Shown: positions 24,246-36,389, numbered from the stretch's first letter. The stretch: 64,000 nt of DNA from Epiperipatus broadwayi (GCA_028023455.1 JAQFVV010000151.1:651001-715000); one strand, 5' to 3'. Notes: generated by a model from the sequence alone, not told the origin. Translations and numbers: made by a program.

Positions 24246-24473
24246 AACAGTTATAACTGCATTATATATATATTTCTATCCAATATTGCATGATAAGTAA
24301 TGATAAACTACTATCAACAGTGGATATATATATATATGTTTAAATATATATTGTCTATACTAAATGTAACAAAATTATAAGGGACTTGAACTCGAACTTT
24401 TAAGCTCCCTACATCTATGCAATCTATCATATAATTGAAACAAATGACTACATACATGTGAAAAAAATAAATG

Positions 24474-24531
24474 ATCTCCAAGATATGTACTTTGTGCTGA
24501 ACCAGCTCTCATCAGTTGGTCCAGATCATCA
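24474..24531 (-). ncRNA. Hammerhead-like motif (family C, left)
   Basis: Minus strand: GGACCAA, intact CUGAUGA, stem II GAGCUG/CAGCAC with one mismatch, then AAA where GAAA is expected, a GUACAU-type stem III, C, and UUGG pairing with CCAA. G12 appears changed, so activity is doubtful. Confidence 0.5.
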
Positions 24532-25071
24532 TCTCTCACACATATATACAATCAATGCTCAATTTTTATTAAGATAGCAAATCTTTAAATATTAATCAAC
24601 AAGCTTCAATCTTCTTCACTCTCTAACTCTTCAACCATCCATTTCATTGAAAATCTGATGATGAAATGCTCAAAGCCTTTGTTATTGCCAATATTATTAT
24701 CATACCCATTGATCTTAAGTCAATCTGACCCCTCACATATAGGACTTTAATATATCAATTTAATTATACACAGGAGGGATGGGCAGAATACAGGCTGAAT
24801 ATGTAATATTTAAATATATGTTATATTGTCTATACTAAACTTATAAGGGACTTGAACTCGAACTTTCAAGTTTCCTGCATCCAATCTTTTTATTACATAT
24901 GAATATGACAATAATATTGGCATCAATAAGGACTTTGAGCATTTCCATCCTTGTATTGTGAATGAAATGGGTGGCTGAAGAATGGAGAAGATTGAAGCTT
25001 GTCCATTAAAGTTTAAAGATTTGCTATCTTAATATAAACTGAGCATTAATTGTAGATATGTGTGGGAGGTA

Positions 25072-25131
25072 GTGATCTGGACCAACTGACTAGTGCTGGT
25101 TCAGCACAAAATATGTATATTAAGGATCATT
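25072..25131 (+). ncRNA. Hammerhead-like motif (family C, right)
   Basis: GGACCAA, CUGACUA (core damaged at G8), perfect stem II GUGCUG-GUU-CAGCAC, then AAAA for GAAA and an AUAUGUAU stem III. The stem is preserved but the core is not. Confidence 0.45.
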
Positions 25132-25309
25132 TTTCTTTTTCACATATATGTCATCACGTATATATAAGTTGTATAAGATAAATTGGATAGTAGTGAAAGT
25201 TCGAGTTCATCTCCCTCATAATTATATATAAATTATTGAAAGAAATTAATTTGAATGATTTTAGACATTTTTTTAAAATATGAATAAAGAAAATCAAATG
25301 ATTTTGTTG

Positions 25310-25430
25310 TTCTGGAGTTCATAAGAAATTTAAATGCCAGAAATGATAGAACTGTCCAGCAACCCAGAAACTTTGAATTCCAGAGTTTGCCAATTTATTA
25401 TTGCACCAAACCATGCAGGGCGTTTTATAA
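25310..25430 (-). repeat. SINE-like repeat, second family
   Basis: Minus-strand copy: gcatggtttggtgcaataat, then attggcaaactctggaattc, then ttctggcatttaaatttctt. Closest relatives in the window are at 14.6 and 40.3 kb. Box A-like gtgcaataataaattggc is visible; box B is poor. Confidence 0.5.
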
Positions 25431-25546
25431 ATAGTAGAATCAAGAATATTTCAATTTGTCTATTCAATAAATTTAAAAAATAGCATTATTTTAATAATAA
25501 TATATCTTTAGTGTAATTTTCATACTCTCATGCAAGGTAAGGAGGG

Positions 25547-25745
25547 ACTCGTTTCTATTCGCTTTTAATATCTTGGGGAGGGATTTAATCATAAACGTAT
25601 GTCCAAAGACATGAAAAATATTTATGAACCCCAAGATACATATTTCATGCTAAGCCAGCATTCATCAGTTGTCCCAGACCACAATCTCTTATACATATCT
25701 TTATCATTGTTCAGTATATATACAGATAGCAAATTACTACAGTTT
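25547..25745 (-). repeat. Family C hammerhead element, single copy
   Basis: Aligns along its length with 41417-41610 (for example gtttctattc, gaccaaagacatgaaaaa-like, cagaccacaatctctt and cagtatatatacagat blocks). No inverted partner adjoins it, though 41.7 kb supplies one for its relative. Confidence 0.6.
25621..25680 (-). ncRNA. Hammerhead ribozyme motif, intact core (family C)
   Basis: Minus strand: GGGACAA, CUGAUGA, stem II AUGCU-GGCUU-AGCAU (5 bp), GAAA, stem III AUAUGUAU (near-palindromic), cleavage C, then UUG pairing with CAA. The core is complete. Compared with the 25.1-kb copy, the stem II closing pair is A-U instead of G-C, a compensatory difference that supports selection on the fold before decay. 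Confidence 0.7.
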
Positions 25746-26159
25746 ATTTGATAAGTGTCAAATGTTCTGCCCTCACAACGTTGATACAAATCAATTAATG
25801 AAAAGTATTTTATTTTTAATAGTCATTTATTAGTTCTATCAGGCCTGAGGAGAGGGGAGTCCAGACAGTACATTGTTTTGGGATCCATGGAGCTTAAAGG
25901 GGGCACGTGAAAGGGAAAATTTTTACAAAACCAAATTTTGAAAAAGAAAAACAATATTGAATATATACTCCATACTTTGTGTGTATAGCAAAACTGCCTT
26001 GCAGCCTTGTTTGACATAACCTTTATTAATCTAACTCAGTGAACAGTTATTTATGTAATTTATTGAATTTTAATTTCATTACTTATTTATTTAAGTTTGC
26101 AAGTTTAGTTTTATTTCATTCATAATTATATTTTATATTTCATTTCTGTTCATGAATGG

Positions 26160-28665
26160 TTATGAAATGTCATCTCAAAAATCTGGAACTCAAAAATGCA
26201 AGGAAAAACAAACATGATGAGATTAATAAAAAGAGACAACAAATTATTTTTAAATTTGGTGTTAAATGCAAAACAAGCAAACTAACAAAAATGAAACTTT
26301 AAATTCAGAACAATGTGAGACAAATGCAGAACTGAAACAAAGGTCAGAAATTTTATGAAGCCAGTTTGGTTTTTCAAGAAACATCAGATCAAGTAAATTC
26401 TCAATTTAAAGATTTTGAGAAACATTTGAATGTTAGTAATAAGAGTAATTGACTGCCTACAGAATCTGGGCATGGGAGACACTTTTTATAACAGAGGTGC
26501 CTTCTCAATTTGATATAGAAAACTATGTTATTAAAAGTCATACTGGATTTCCTGTACATTTACCAAAGATATAATAACCAGGTTTTTTCTGAAAGTATTT
26601 CAAAGTTTAAAAGATGAAAAACATGATCAAAATTGGCTTGCCTGGAGGAAAGTTAAACAAGCATTATGCTTACAGCAACAAAAGAAAGGGAAGCAGCTAA
26701 AAAATGGCCAAAATTATGTATTTGCATCCCAGAACATGAGAAAAGCAATAGTTATAGGTAATGCTATCTGGCTTAGGTAGAACTAGAAAGATGCCTGTCA
26801 TCTGGAAAAGACATTGACAGTCTATTGGAGGCATCAATTGAAACAAAATCAGTCAAGGGGTTCAACATTATGAAACAAATCATTGATGTTATACTATTTC
26901 TTGGTGAACAGGATCTTGCTTTGCATGGCAGTTCTCATTGCATTGATGAAAAAGACAACGGAAATTTTCTGGGAGTCATAGAGTTGTTGTCTTATTGGAA
27001 TCCATTTCTAAAAAAACATGTGTTACAAGGTGAAGAGTCACAAGAAAAAGTAGAGTGATTTCAAGTACATTATCTCAGTGCAAATTCCCAAAATGATTTA
27101 ATTGCTGAATGTTCCTCACTTACAAAGCAACAGCAGGAAAACTGCAAAGTATTTTGCTGTTATTGTTGATTCTATACCAGATTCATCCCATGTTGAGCCA
27201 ACATTTCTTTTCTATTATGTAATACCATATGAAAACCAATATGAAATTGTAGAAAGATTTTTAGTTTGTTGATACAAGACATAAAACAGGATATGACATA
27301 GTGCAGATGATAGTAAAAATATTGAAAGAACATGATGTACCACTGTCAGATTGTTGTTCACAGGGCTATAATAATGCAACTAACTTGGCAGGAAAATAAT
27401 ACTTGAGCAATGTGAAACAGCTTTATTTTCACCATGTGGGTATCACACTACTTGAGCAATGTGAAACAGCTTTATTTTCACCATGTGGGTATCACATCCT
27501 TAATTTGTGTGGAAATGATGCCACAGAATGCATTCCTGAACCCTTAACATGCTTTGGAACTGTATAAACTGTTTACAACTTGTTTAATTCTAGTCCACAA
27601 TAATAGGAAATCTGGCGGAAGGGTATTAGCTGTTCTCTTCATGGCATGTCTAACTCACTATGGTCAGACTGTGTTGAAAGTATATAACCTACATGCTATC
27701 AAATTACCATTAAAAAAGTCTCTTTTGGAGTTAAACCTAATGCCAAAACAAGAACTGAGATTAATGGAGCTACATCTTATGTTATATACTTCATTTGTGT
27801 GATAAGGTCTGTTGTATGGTATAGAATATTAGTTCTAGTTCGTCTCTGGATTAAGGTTATTCAGCCCAGAAATCAAAACTGGATGTCAAAATGTCCAACT
27901 TAAAAAACTTTATTTCAGAATTGACAAATCTTCAGAACAGCTGGAAAAGTATGTGGAGTGCAGCTAAACTTGTTGTTCTAGTTTGCATGTAGAAGTGAAA
28001 CTCTCTGAAACTTGGGGTGAAGCAAAACACAAAAGAAAGGGGTTCCATGGTGAAGGTGCTACAGAAAAAGCAGATTTGCTAAGACAAAATGAAGTGGATG
28101 AATCCTCTGAGAAAATATATTTCAGAAAGTATGTCTTCTATGTAATATTGTATATTATTGGTGAACTGACTGTTCATTTCAATGTGACAGTGAACATTTC
28201 TGAGAAACTCAGCTTCCTCTGGAAGTATCTATCAATTCCTCGAGATGAACTGAAAGAAAAATTAAAATTACTGGCAGATCAATATCCCACTGATATCAGT
28301 GAAGACATTGTAACAGAGATGTCATTTGCTATCTATTCATCAAGCAAATTTTAGAGAGTCAACTGAGTCCAATGGAGCTACTGAATTGCTTGAAAAGATA
28401 TAAGCTGAAAGGATTCTTTGCAAAATATATGAATCTGCCTGTTAACAATTCCTGCCACTGTTGTCTGCAGAGTGCTCATTCAGCAAACTAAAGCTGATAA
28501 AAAAAATTATCTAAGATCGATTATGACACAGAGATGGATGACTGGTAGATTTGAAAAGATTCAATATTGAGTCTGATCTTGTAAAAACGATTGATTTTGA
28601 TTATATTATTCGCAATTTTTCCAGGAAAAAGGCTAGGAAAGCACCTTTGTTTAGCAGAATATAAA
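26160..28665 (+). pseudogene. hAT transposase pseudogene (ZMYM1-like)
   Basis: In order: a TTF-type zinc-finger-like region near 26520-26660 (SLKDEKHDQNWLAWR); a DUF4371-like segment at 26825-27058 (LGEQDLALHGSSH, NGNFLGVIELLSYWNPFLKKH); DSIPDSSHVEPTF near 27170; a catalytic-region segment DCCSQGYNNATNLAGK near 27355; CGYHILNLCGNDATECIP near 27490. The C-terminal part at 27983-28354 is followed by the hAT dimerisation motif region (LLSAECSFSKLKLIKKII, then IDFDYIIRNFSRKKARKAP, to about 28660). Family: ZMYM1-like cut-and-paste transposases. Broken by stops, frameshifts and a 49-bp tandem duplication, so inactive. Confidence 0.85.
27401..27498 (+). repeat. 49-bp tandem duplication inside the hAT transposase
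   Basis: Two adjacent copies of a 49-bp segment beginning acttgagcaatgtgaaacag. Forty-nine is not a multiple of three, so it shifts the reading frame upstream of CGYHILNL. The copies are identical except at the end, so the event postdates most of the other decay. Confidence 0.9.
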
Positions 28666-28949
28666 TGCCATTACATCTCAACTATAGTAATTGTTATGGG
28701 CTTGTAATATATCTAGTATTAAATTCATTGCTTATGTATATTGTTTTATTATTGTTTATATATTAATGTGTATGATGGTTTATATTATCTTTTACAGAAG
28801 TACCTGTCTCTTTTTAATATATTTGCAAGTATGTTTAAATGTAATTAATAAATATACAATTATGCCATTATTAATTTATGTGTAGGTGGGGAGGGCATAT
28901 TAGTCTTGTTCCAGCACTTAGTGATCCTCTCGGCGGTCCTGAGTAATAT

Positions 28950-30890
28950 TATAGTCATATACTGAATAGGCTATTATCACTGCACCAACTAAACAGATCG
29001 ACCGTTTGATTATTTTTGCTCTTTGCAATTCTTTATAGTGGTTAGATTTACTTGTCACTTGTAGTACTTAAATGTTAAATAATTTAATAGAGTCACACAA
29101 AATCAGACTCCAATCTAATTATTTTAAGTACATTTTTACTTGACTATAAATCCCAACATTATTGCAGTGGTATATCAGAATCTATAGCTTAAGATCCTCA
29201 GATCAATTTTATTTCTGACATTTCCAGCATTTGAACTTCATATGAACTCCCGTGCAATTAAACCATTCGATTACTTATTTATTTTACTTGATTGTGAACA
29301 ATAGTTTTATTTTTTAAATAAATAGAGTACTTTTTTTGCCCCATGTTTTCAATTTTCAAGTTTATTAAAAAATAGCTATTATATTGCAATTATGATATAA
29401 ATTTGACATTTTAAAAAAAACTTTCAGCTCATTAAACATTTATCAATTAAGAAGCATATGTTTAACAAATGGATTCATTATAAATCAACTTATTATTGCT
29501 TTTGTGTCTAAGTGAGTGCGTTCTGTTGTAGAAACAATCTTCTAATTGACTTTTAATCACCTTTGGTGCCAATTAAGCCTTTATTACTGTCTTTAAGTGA
29601 TTCTTTATTTAAATTATTACCTTTCTGGAATTGCTTATAGAAATCATCAATTTTATCAAACATAACAGGTTAAATTAAGAAAATGAAAAATGGTTTTTTA
29701 TTAATGTTGACAGTTAGAAAAGAAATTGCTTAATTTGAAATATATTCTAATAAAGTGTTTAAAAGTTAGATATAAAGAATGTAGACTAATTTTAACTTTA
29801 TAAGTTTTTAAAATTTTATTATATTCTGTCATTTGCGTTTATATATATCAAATATCAGATTATATCAATATAAATTATTTTTCTGTGATAATTTATTTTC
29901 CTCTTGTAAATGATCATGCCATCTTGTAAATTCATGCCATCTATACTTTTTTTAAAAAATCCGAATTGTGTATGCCATCGTTTACATATTTTTGATCCCA
30001 TTTTTTTCTTTCTAAAACTCAAATCTTCATCTAAAAAATTATTATTAATTTTCTTCTTAATAAAGAACATTATATATATAAAGAAAGCAAATATCAGTCA
30101 CATCACATCACACCAACATACAGTCTGACATTTAGGGGTTAAGAATTTATTTACATTTATAAGGAAATAATTTTTTCTTCTATATATACTGCCTTAAATG
30201 TGGAATGCATTCATATTTTATGGTTTTATTCTTAAATTATCTCTTAATTGTCTACAAAGTGTACCCATTTTCTCTTCCTAGATTTTCATTTGTATTTGTT
30301 TCTGTAATTGTGCAATTATTATTCAGCTTTCTTTAATATTCTACTCTTCTTTTTGTTTGTACTTTTGTCAATGCAAGAGATATCAATGTTTTTTTTTTTA
30401 ATCTCACAACCAAACACTATTTATCACTATAACTCCCATTTTGCTAATGCTCTTGATTATTTTCTGATGAATAATTCTGAGTATTATTCCATGTCTTCCA
30501 CTTTAGTATATGGCTTAATTACTTCCCTTTGCAAGTTATTCAGCAAAATATATGAAGCCTCTGCTTCTATACTTAATGAAATTATTAGATCTTTTAATTA
30601 AGCTAAACTATCTTTTTTATTATTCCTTCGCTAATTCCTGATTAGTTTAATGCAATGGGAGATTGGCAAACTCAAACGTTTAAAATTCATAAAACATGAT
30701 TCAGCCTCTATCACTTCCAACACTTGAACTTCTTGAGAATTCTGTTCAACAAACCATAAAATTATTCTTTTTTTTATTATTATTTTTAATTGATTAACAT
30801 TTGCTTCAAACTCAGAAAAAAATTTCATATGAACTATTTATACTTCTTGTTTATTAAATTAAAAAATGATACACCTCCTTTCCTTTATTC
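28950..30890. other. AT-rich intergenic region
   Basis: No gene recognised. Short open frames at 29855-30128 and 30308-30828 have the composition of background sequence and match nothing I know. Confidence 0.4.
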
Positions 30891-31014
30891 AAGTTACACA
30901 ATGTTCTGCAGGAGCAAACTAAATTTTTTACTCTGCTCCTGCCACCTATTATGAGCCTGAGTAATCAAGAAATATTTGATAGTATTTATTAAATCTATAT
31001 TCAGTGCTATATAT

Positions 31015-31075
31015 TTATATCCAAGACTAGGTTTTGGCTTATGATCTTTATCAGTGAGTTTTGACCTGGATATGG
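31015..31075 (-). ncRNA. Degraded hammerhead-like fragment (family B3)
   Basis: Minus strand CUCA-CUGAUAAAGAUC, then AAGCCAAAACCUAGUC. It is recognisable only by alignment with 42.69 and 45.0 kb; core G8 and parts of stem II are lost. Confidence 0.3.
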
Positions 31076-31099
31076 ATTTAATAAACACAATGATCTACT

Positions 31100-32930
31100 A
31101 TCTATTTAATTATTTATAATAGACGACAGCCATGAAATAGAAAATACTTGGTTTTATATCATTGGTATGTTATTTTTTAGCCTCAAGTAAAAACCTTATT
31201 TTCAATTAACATTTGTTTGCAGTATTTGTTAAAACTTCACCTACTACAGCCAAACAAGCAATTATAAAAAATATTTACTATTATCTTTTCCAAAGCACTC
31301 AATACATTGCAACTTTAGTGCCGTTTATTTAACAATTACATTCAAGAATAACTATATGTTTGCAACTTTTTTCAAAACTAATCTTTTTGATATATTTTTT
31401 TTAAATTTAGATTTCATTAGTTTTTTCTCTATTGCTTTCAAATCTACTTTTACATTATAATGATCAAAAAATCATCTAAAATATTATATGGTGGATGTTA
31501 CCTTTCAAGAAACTCTCAAAATAATAAAATGTTCTCTATGGCCAAAATAAACCCAAAAACTTAGTTTATTTAGAGCCAAAAATTGTTACCACTCTACTTT
31601 CATACCTTATATAAAATCCAAATTTTCACTTTGTTCTTATACTGATATGGGTGTGACAATCTCAGTTCTCTTTTTGATATTAAATACCATCTAAAATAGA
31701 ACTTTGTCTATTTATTGATTTCTTTACCCTCTTTTATTTACATTTTGCTGCTGGTCTCTAATTCTCTCATCTAATATTATCAATTTAATTCCTTTACCTT
31801 TTTGTACATTTTTCAACAAAAAAAGTTTCACCCAGAACTTTCAAATCAAGATTCTGCAGTCATCTATTCAATTTTCTTTTTAGACAATTTTTCATATCAA
31901 CATTCCAAATACTTCTAAATAATTATCTTTTTTTTCAATTGCCCATGATTTTTTTTTCATTTAACACTATAATTTTGATATAACATTGTCTTTTTTTTTT
32001 TTTTTCATTTCAGTAGATTCAGCCCGAGTACATTTCTATAATTAAAACTTTGCTTAGCTATTGCCATTTTAATCTTCTTTACCACATATCCAAGTTCCCA
32101 GATATTTATATTCAGGATCCTGATGTATTATTTCAAGTATTACAATTAGTTTGTCAGGCTTATTACTCAATTCATAATCTTATTTTCTTATGTATTTATT
32201 TCATCTTATGCATTAAATAATTTAGTTGATAGTCATTTTAAGACATAAAAGTTCCTGGGTTGATTTCTAATTAATAAAAATTGAGTCTCGGATTAATTAA
32301 TTGAGTAGAATGCTGTGCTCAATACATTACTAGATCTATGCACTCAATCTCCTGACTGTACAATAAAAATAATTTTATTTCATACTTCATTTATATAACA
32401 GAATTCCATTTACTAATTCATTTGCATCTATATTAACTGTTAAAAATATTAAATTTAAGTATATGACTATGTTAATTTCAGTTGTGATGTAAGAAATGTT
32501 GCTCAACATTGCAACTCTTATAAATATAATGTCCAAAACTACTATCTCATACAAAACAATGTGAGTGATTGATCAAAAGAAGCTTTCTTTTGAGGGACAG
32601 GTTTGCTATTGTTGTTTTTTTTCAGTCTGTTAAATGACCTTATTGGTTGTTGCACATTAATACACCTTGGCTATGAATTTAACATCATTTATATAAGAGT
32701 TCCCATTTACTAAATTGATTACATATATATAAGATAATTTGATAAGCATAAAGTTGAAAAGGAAATCTCAGTATTTGTTTTGTTATAATTGAAAAATAGA
32801 AAGTTTCATAGTTTCCATAAGTCTCATGCCAGAAACCTACATTATTTTTAAAAAAAGTTATAGGTAATTACATATTTGACAGCAAATAAAAATGTCTGTC
32901 TGATTAATTTTAAATTATGAATGCAATAAT
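31100..32930. other. AT-rich region, possible LINE continuation
   Basis: No confident feature. It lies 3' (minus sense) of the LINE remnant at 33 kb and has similar T-rich texture. The 31440-31870 part may be old LINE sequence, but I could not find a motif that proves it. Confidence 0.3.
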
Positions 32931-32949
32931 GAAAAAGTTTCATCATTTC

Positions 32950-34330
32950 TAAACTACAATGGACAAATTCTTTTCTTGTACAAGAGTCTTCCATTCCTTT
33001 CTGTTTTAATTTTATATGATGTAATTCTTGTGGGTTCTGTTATTTTCGTCATCTCATATAAATTATAATCTTGATTTGTTTGTTTTTTTTAATTTGTCAA
33101 GTATTATGATTGTTTTTCTGCTGAATTAACATTTCTCATAAGATATTTCTATCTTAAAAATTTGGCTGCCTAATAATTGTTTTAATTTCTTCAATAAGAG
33201 ATTTGTTAATGTATTCTGCTACCTAGAAAATTCTAAAATCATTTTTTTTTTTACAGATTTCTTTGATACAGCTGTTATCAATTTTAGATTCCAGAAAGCC
33301 CAACATTTCTATTTCTTTTTTATTTATTTTAAAATATCTTTTTAATTTATTTTATTTTAAAAATTAAGTATTTCTCTTTGTCCCTTCAACTGCCTACTGA
33401 AAATTATATATTCTAATACCAGTTTCTGCTGTTTCTTGGTGTAAACATGCTATAAAAATATATTCCTAAGTGATTAAATATATATTGAGAGAATATATCC
33501 ATGTGATTATATTTTTCATTCTATGTCTTTTATATAATAATAAAAATTCTTGAAGATTGTTTTAGTATTTACATAGTTTGGAATTACTATTACAATCTAA
33601 AGTCTTTGACCAATCAATAAAACAAGAATGCAACTTTTTCTAATTTTTATTATCAGTTTTTAATATCCAATTGATATTAGTTATTAACTTCTTGAGAACC
33701 TTACTTTTGCAAAATGGCAACTTTTTCAATCACCATTTCATACTCAATTCTTTTGAATAAACAATGTTTTAAGTACTACCCAATGTTGGAGCAATTGTTT
33801 TATAACTGAAACAATTTTTAAATTGTTTTTTCTTTCTAAATATAGGAATATAATTGATTTCTTATATTTTTAGGTCAGCTTATTTGGTGTCAAATTTGTT
33901 ATCTTAAAATTATAATGATTCTTACAATTTTCTTTTTAGTGTCTAAGTACAACTTTTTTTTTTTTTCTTGTCTTATATAGCCATTTTATTTCATTATCAA
34001 AAATCATTAGTTGATAGGTGAATTCTTTTTTTTGTAAAAAGTTGTAAAAGATTTTCTATTACATTCCCCACTGTTTCTTAATTTTACGCCTTGTAGATTC
34101 TTAATATCTGCATTGGGGGATTATAGAAAAACAACTTTTGCTTATCCCATCTAACTGAGAACATTCTTGATTTAGATTATTGTTTGATCTTTTCAAGCAT
34201 ACATTAGATTCTTTGGCTATTTGAGCTTAATGTTGTTGTTGATGATATGCCTGCCAGTTCTGTAGCTGAGCTTAAAATCCAATAAGTACATTCTTTTCTT
34301 AGAAAATGCTTAACTGCTATCCACTAGTAA
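32950..34330 (-). pseudogene. Decayed LINE reverse-transcriptase remnant
   Basis: On the minus strand the sequence at about 33590-33625 translates as CFIDWSKTLDC, matching reverse-transcriptase motif A (FIDxxKAFDC). Further 3', at about 33010-33100, EMTKITEPTRITSYKIKTERNG resembles the C-terminal tail segment of APE-type LINEs. Frames are heavily broken. This copy is not closely similar to the RTE-like copies in the window, so it may be another family. Confidence 0.6.
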
Positions 34331-35039
34331 AAAGATAAATCAGTCATTATAGCTCACTGTAGGTAAATGTCTTTCTAATGATTCCTAATCCTAATAGAAA
34401 ATAGTATGCAGAATAGCTAAATATCCATTTTGTATAGACAGTTGTAATTTGATTATAAACCACCTATATATATGAAAAAAAATCCTAAGCAAGATAAAAA
34501 AAAATTTTTTTTATCAGCCCAGATTCAAACTCATATTGAAGGCACATCATAAGAATGCACCATTATTCCAATATGAGTTAACTTATATATTATAACAACA
34601 GTTACATTTTCCCCACAGTTTGTTGGGATCATATTCATCAAATTATGTTATTCATTCAGTTGTGAATAATCATAAACGTGCCCTTCTGCAACTTAAAAGA
34701 TATTAAAACCCTCTTCACTTTTTTTCAGCCAAAATCATATAACATTTACATTAGCAGGTAATCTGTCCATAGTAAGATAAGAATTGGCAAGGTTTTGAAG
34801 GCAATGTTTTTTTAATCAATTGCTTCATAATATGCAGTCTAGTTAATTATGGCATATCCTATTGGGAAAGTCTAAATATATAATCAACATGAAAATTTTT
34901 AATTAAAGTGTTTACAAAAAATAGAACTCATTAAATAATATTCAGATTCAGCAGTTACTCAGTGGTTTCAATTACACCTGAAGTAGAAATACTTCAATAT
35001 TTTTTTGAAGATTTGTAATGATGGTATATTATAAGATGT
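34331..35039. other. AT-rich spacer
   Basis: No gene or repeat recognised. Confidence 0.4.
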
Positions 35040-35170
35040 GATATGTTGGACTATTTCCATCATTTATGAGTGAATGTTGAATGTAAAGAAAATTTTAAAC
35101 TTTATTTAAAATTTCCAAATACAAACAACTTGTTAGTAATAACACACAAATAGACAATACAGGTTAGTAA

Positions 35171-35218
35171 TTACACAATGTTTCGAGTAGTATTATTCTC
35201 TACTCTTCTTCAGGTGTT
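35171..35218 (-). ncRNA. Hammerhead-like motif (family A, left)
   Basis: Minus strand: ACAC, CUGAAGA, one extra A, stem II GAGUAG/CUACUC (6 bp), GAAA, then CAUU, where the right arm has the palindromic CGUU, and GUGU pairing with ACAC. Confidence 0.6.
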
Positions 35219-35431
35219 GCTGATCTATATGCACAGTGACAATATTCACTTAGAAGTTGAACTCGCACCTTTAGATTCTTGAATATCGAATTTTAAGGCA
35301 AACGCTCTACCAACTGAGCTATTCTGTCAGCTCAGCTCAGTTGGTAGTGTTTGCCTTAAAATTTGATTCAAGAATCTAAAGGTGCGAGTTCAACTTCTAA
35401 GTGAATATTGTCACTGTGCATATAGGCCAGC

Positions 35432-35478
35432 AACACCTGAAGAAGAGTAGAGAATAATACTACTCGAAACGTTGTGTA
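35432..35478 (+). ncRNA. Hammerhead ribozyme motif (family A, right)
   Basis: ACAC, CUGAAGA, one extra A, stem II GAGUAG/CUACUC with a 9-nt loop, GAAA, self-complementary stem III ACGU, cleavage U, then GUGU pairing with ACAC. All core bases are present. The single extra A between the core and stem II is non-canonical and may reduce activity. Confidence 0.65.
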
Positions 35479-35611
35479 ATTACTAACCTGTGTTGTCTAT
35501 TTGTGTGTTATTACTAACAAGTTTTTTGTATTTGGAAAGTTTAACTAAAGTTTAAAATTTTCTTTGCATTCAACATTCATTCATAAATGATGGAAATAGT
35601 CCAACATATCC

Positions 35612-36380
35612 TATCTTAGAAATACTCCAAATTTTGGAATTAAAAATCATTAATAATGAAAAGATTTAAATTTTTGATGTATTATTCTCACAACACTCTA
35701 ACTCAAAACAATTCACTTTTATACCAGATTGGGTTCATTTTTAAACTCAGAACTGCAATATATTTTCTTGATAATTACCACAGCTTCTTTTTTAATGAAA
35801 TGTCTATTACCAATGTATATTTTAAATCCATGGCATTTTACTTTTGATATCTAATTTATCTTAATTCATATCTTGAACATCCCATAAAAAGTTGTGTTTG
35901 TTTTTGTCAAGCTCTGGGCATTTAATTTAATGTTTGCTTTTATCATATATCCAAATAGCTTTGATATGGATTCCATGATACTTTTAATATTTATTACAAC
36001 AAAACCTTGATTTTTGTTCAGCATGAGTTTCTTTAGGAATCTAGTCTTATTTGAACATTTTTGCAGAACTATGATAATTTACTATGCTATTGCCAATACA
36101 GTTGTTTCAATTGTCAGAGCATAGAAATACTCTTACTAAAGTTGAAAATAATGTACCAAGATAAAGATATGTAGATCCTTAAAATATAAATGGAAACTTG
36201 TTCTGTCGATTATATTTTCATACAGGTAGTGCCGCTGAAATAATTATTACTGAGTTTATACTTTCTTCATTTGATTTCCAGTATAACATAATTGGATCAA
36301 TGTTTCCTATGCATAACATGAAGCTGGATTGCCTATTGCTATGGACTATAACTCATCCAATTTAATTATAGAGGGATGAG
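35612..36380. other. AT-rich spacer
   Basis: No gene or repeat recognised. Confidence 0.4.
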
Positions 36381-36389
36381 CATATTTTG

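Larger units (their letters stand above)
24338..25226. mobile_element. Inverted pair with hammerhead motifs and tRNA-like ends (family C)
   Basis: Arms at about 24374-24700 and 24890-25226 are inverted copies (for example the gatagcaaatctttaaa / tttaaagatttgctatc blocks). A flanking block, attgtctatactaaa then ataagggacttgaactcgaa, is present at 24350-24396 and again, same direction, at 24826-24862. The gttcgagttcaagtccc on the minus strand resembles a tRNA box B. Each arm has a hammerhead-like motif. No coding sequence. Confidence 0.65.
25840..28941 (+). mobile_element. Nearly complete hAT transposon, ZMYM1-like type
   Basis: The left end caggcctgaggagagg (25840) and the right end, which on the minus strand reads caggaccgccgagagg (from 28941), are diverged terminal inverted repeats. 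Flanking octamers agttctat (25832-25839) and agtaatat (28942-28949) match at 6 of 8 positions, consistent with an aged 8-bp hAT duplication. The transposase pseudogene lies inside. At 3.1 kb the length is close to that expected of an autonomous element. Confidence 0.75.
35040..35611. mobile_element. Inverted pair of tRNA-headed hammerhead repeats (family A)
   Basis: Two arms of about 280 bp meet near 35325. From the centre outward each arm reads: tRNA-like head with box A gctcagttggtag and box B-like gcgagttcaac, a linker, a hammerhead motif, then a tail ending atgatggaaatagtccaa and caacatatc. Arms differ by small indels. The single copy at 9.9 kb has the same order. Interpreted as a Pol III-type head joined to a ribozyme-bearing retroelement end. 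Confidence 0.75.

Noticed and set aside
29855-30601. Short frames at 29.9-30.6 kb as small genes
   Set aside because: Low-complexity Phe/Ile/Lys-rich products expected by chance in such AT-rich DNA; no motif or codon signal.
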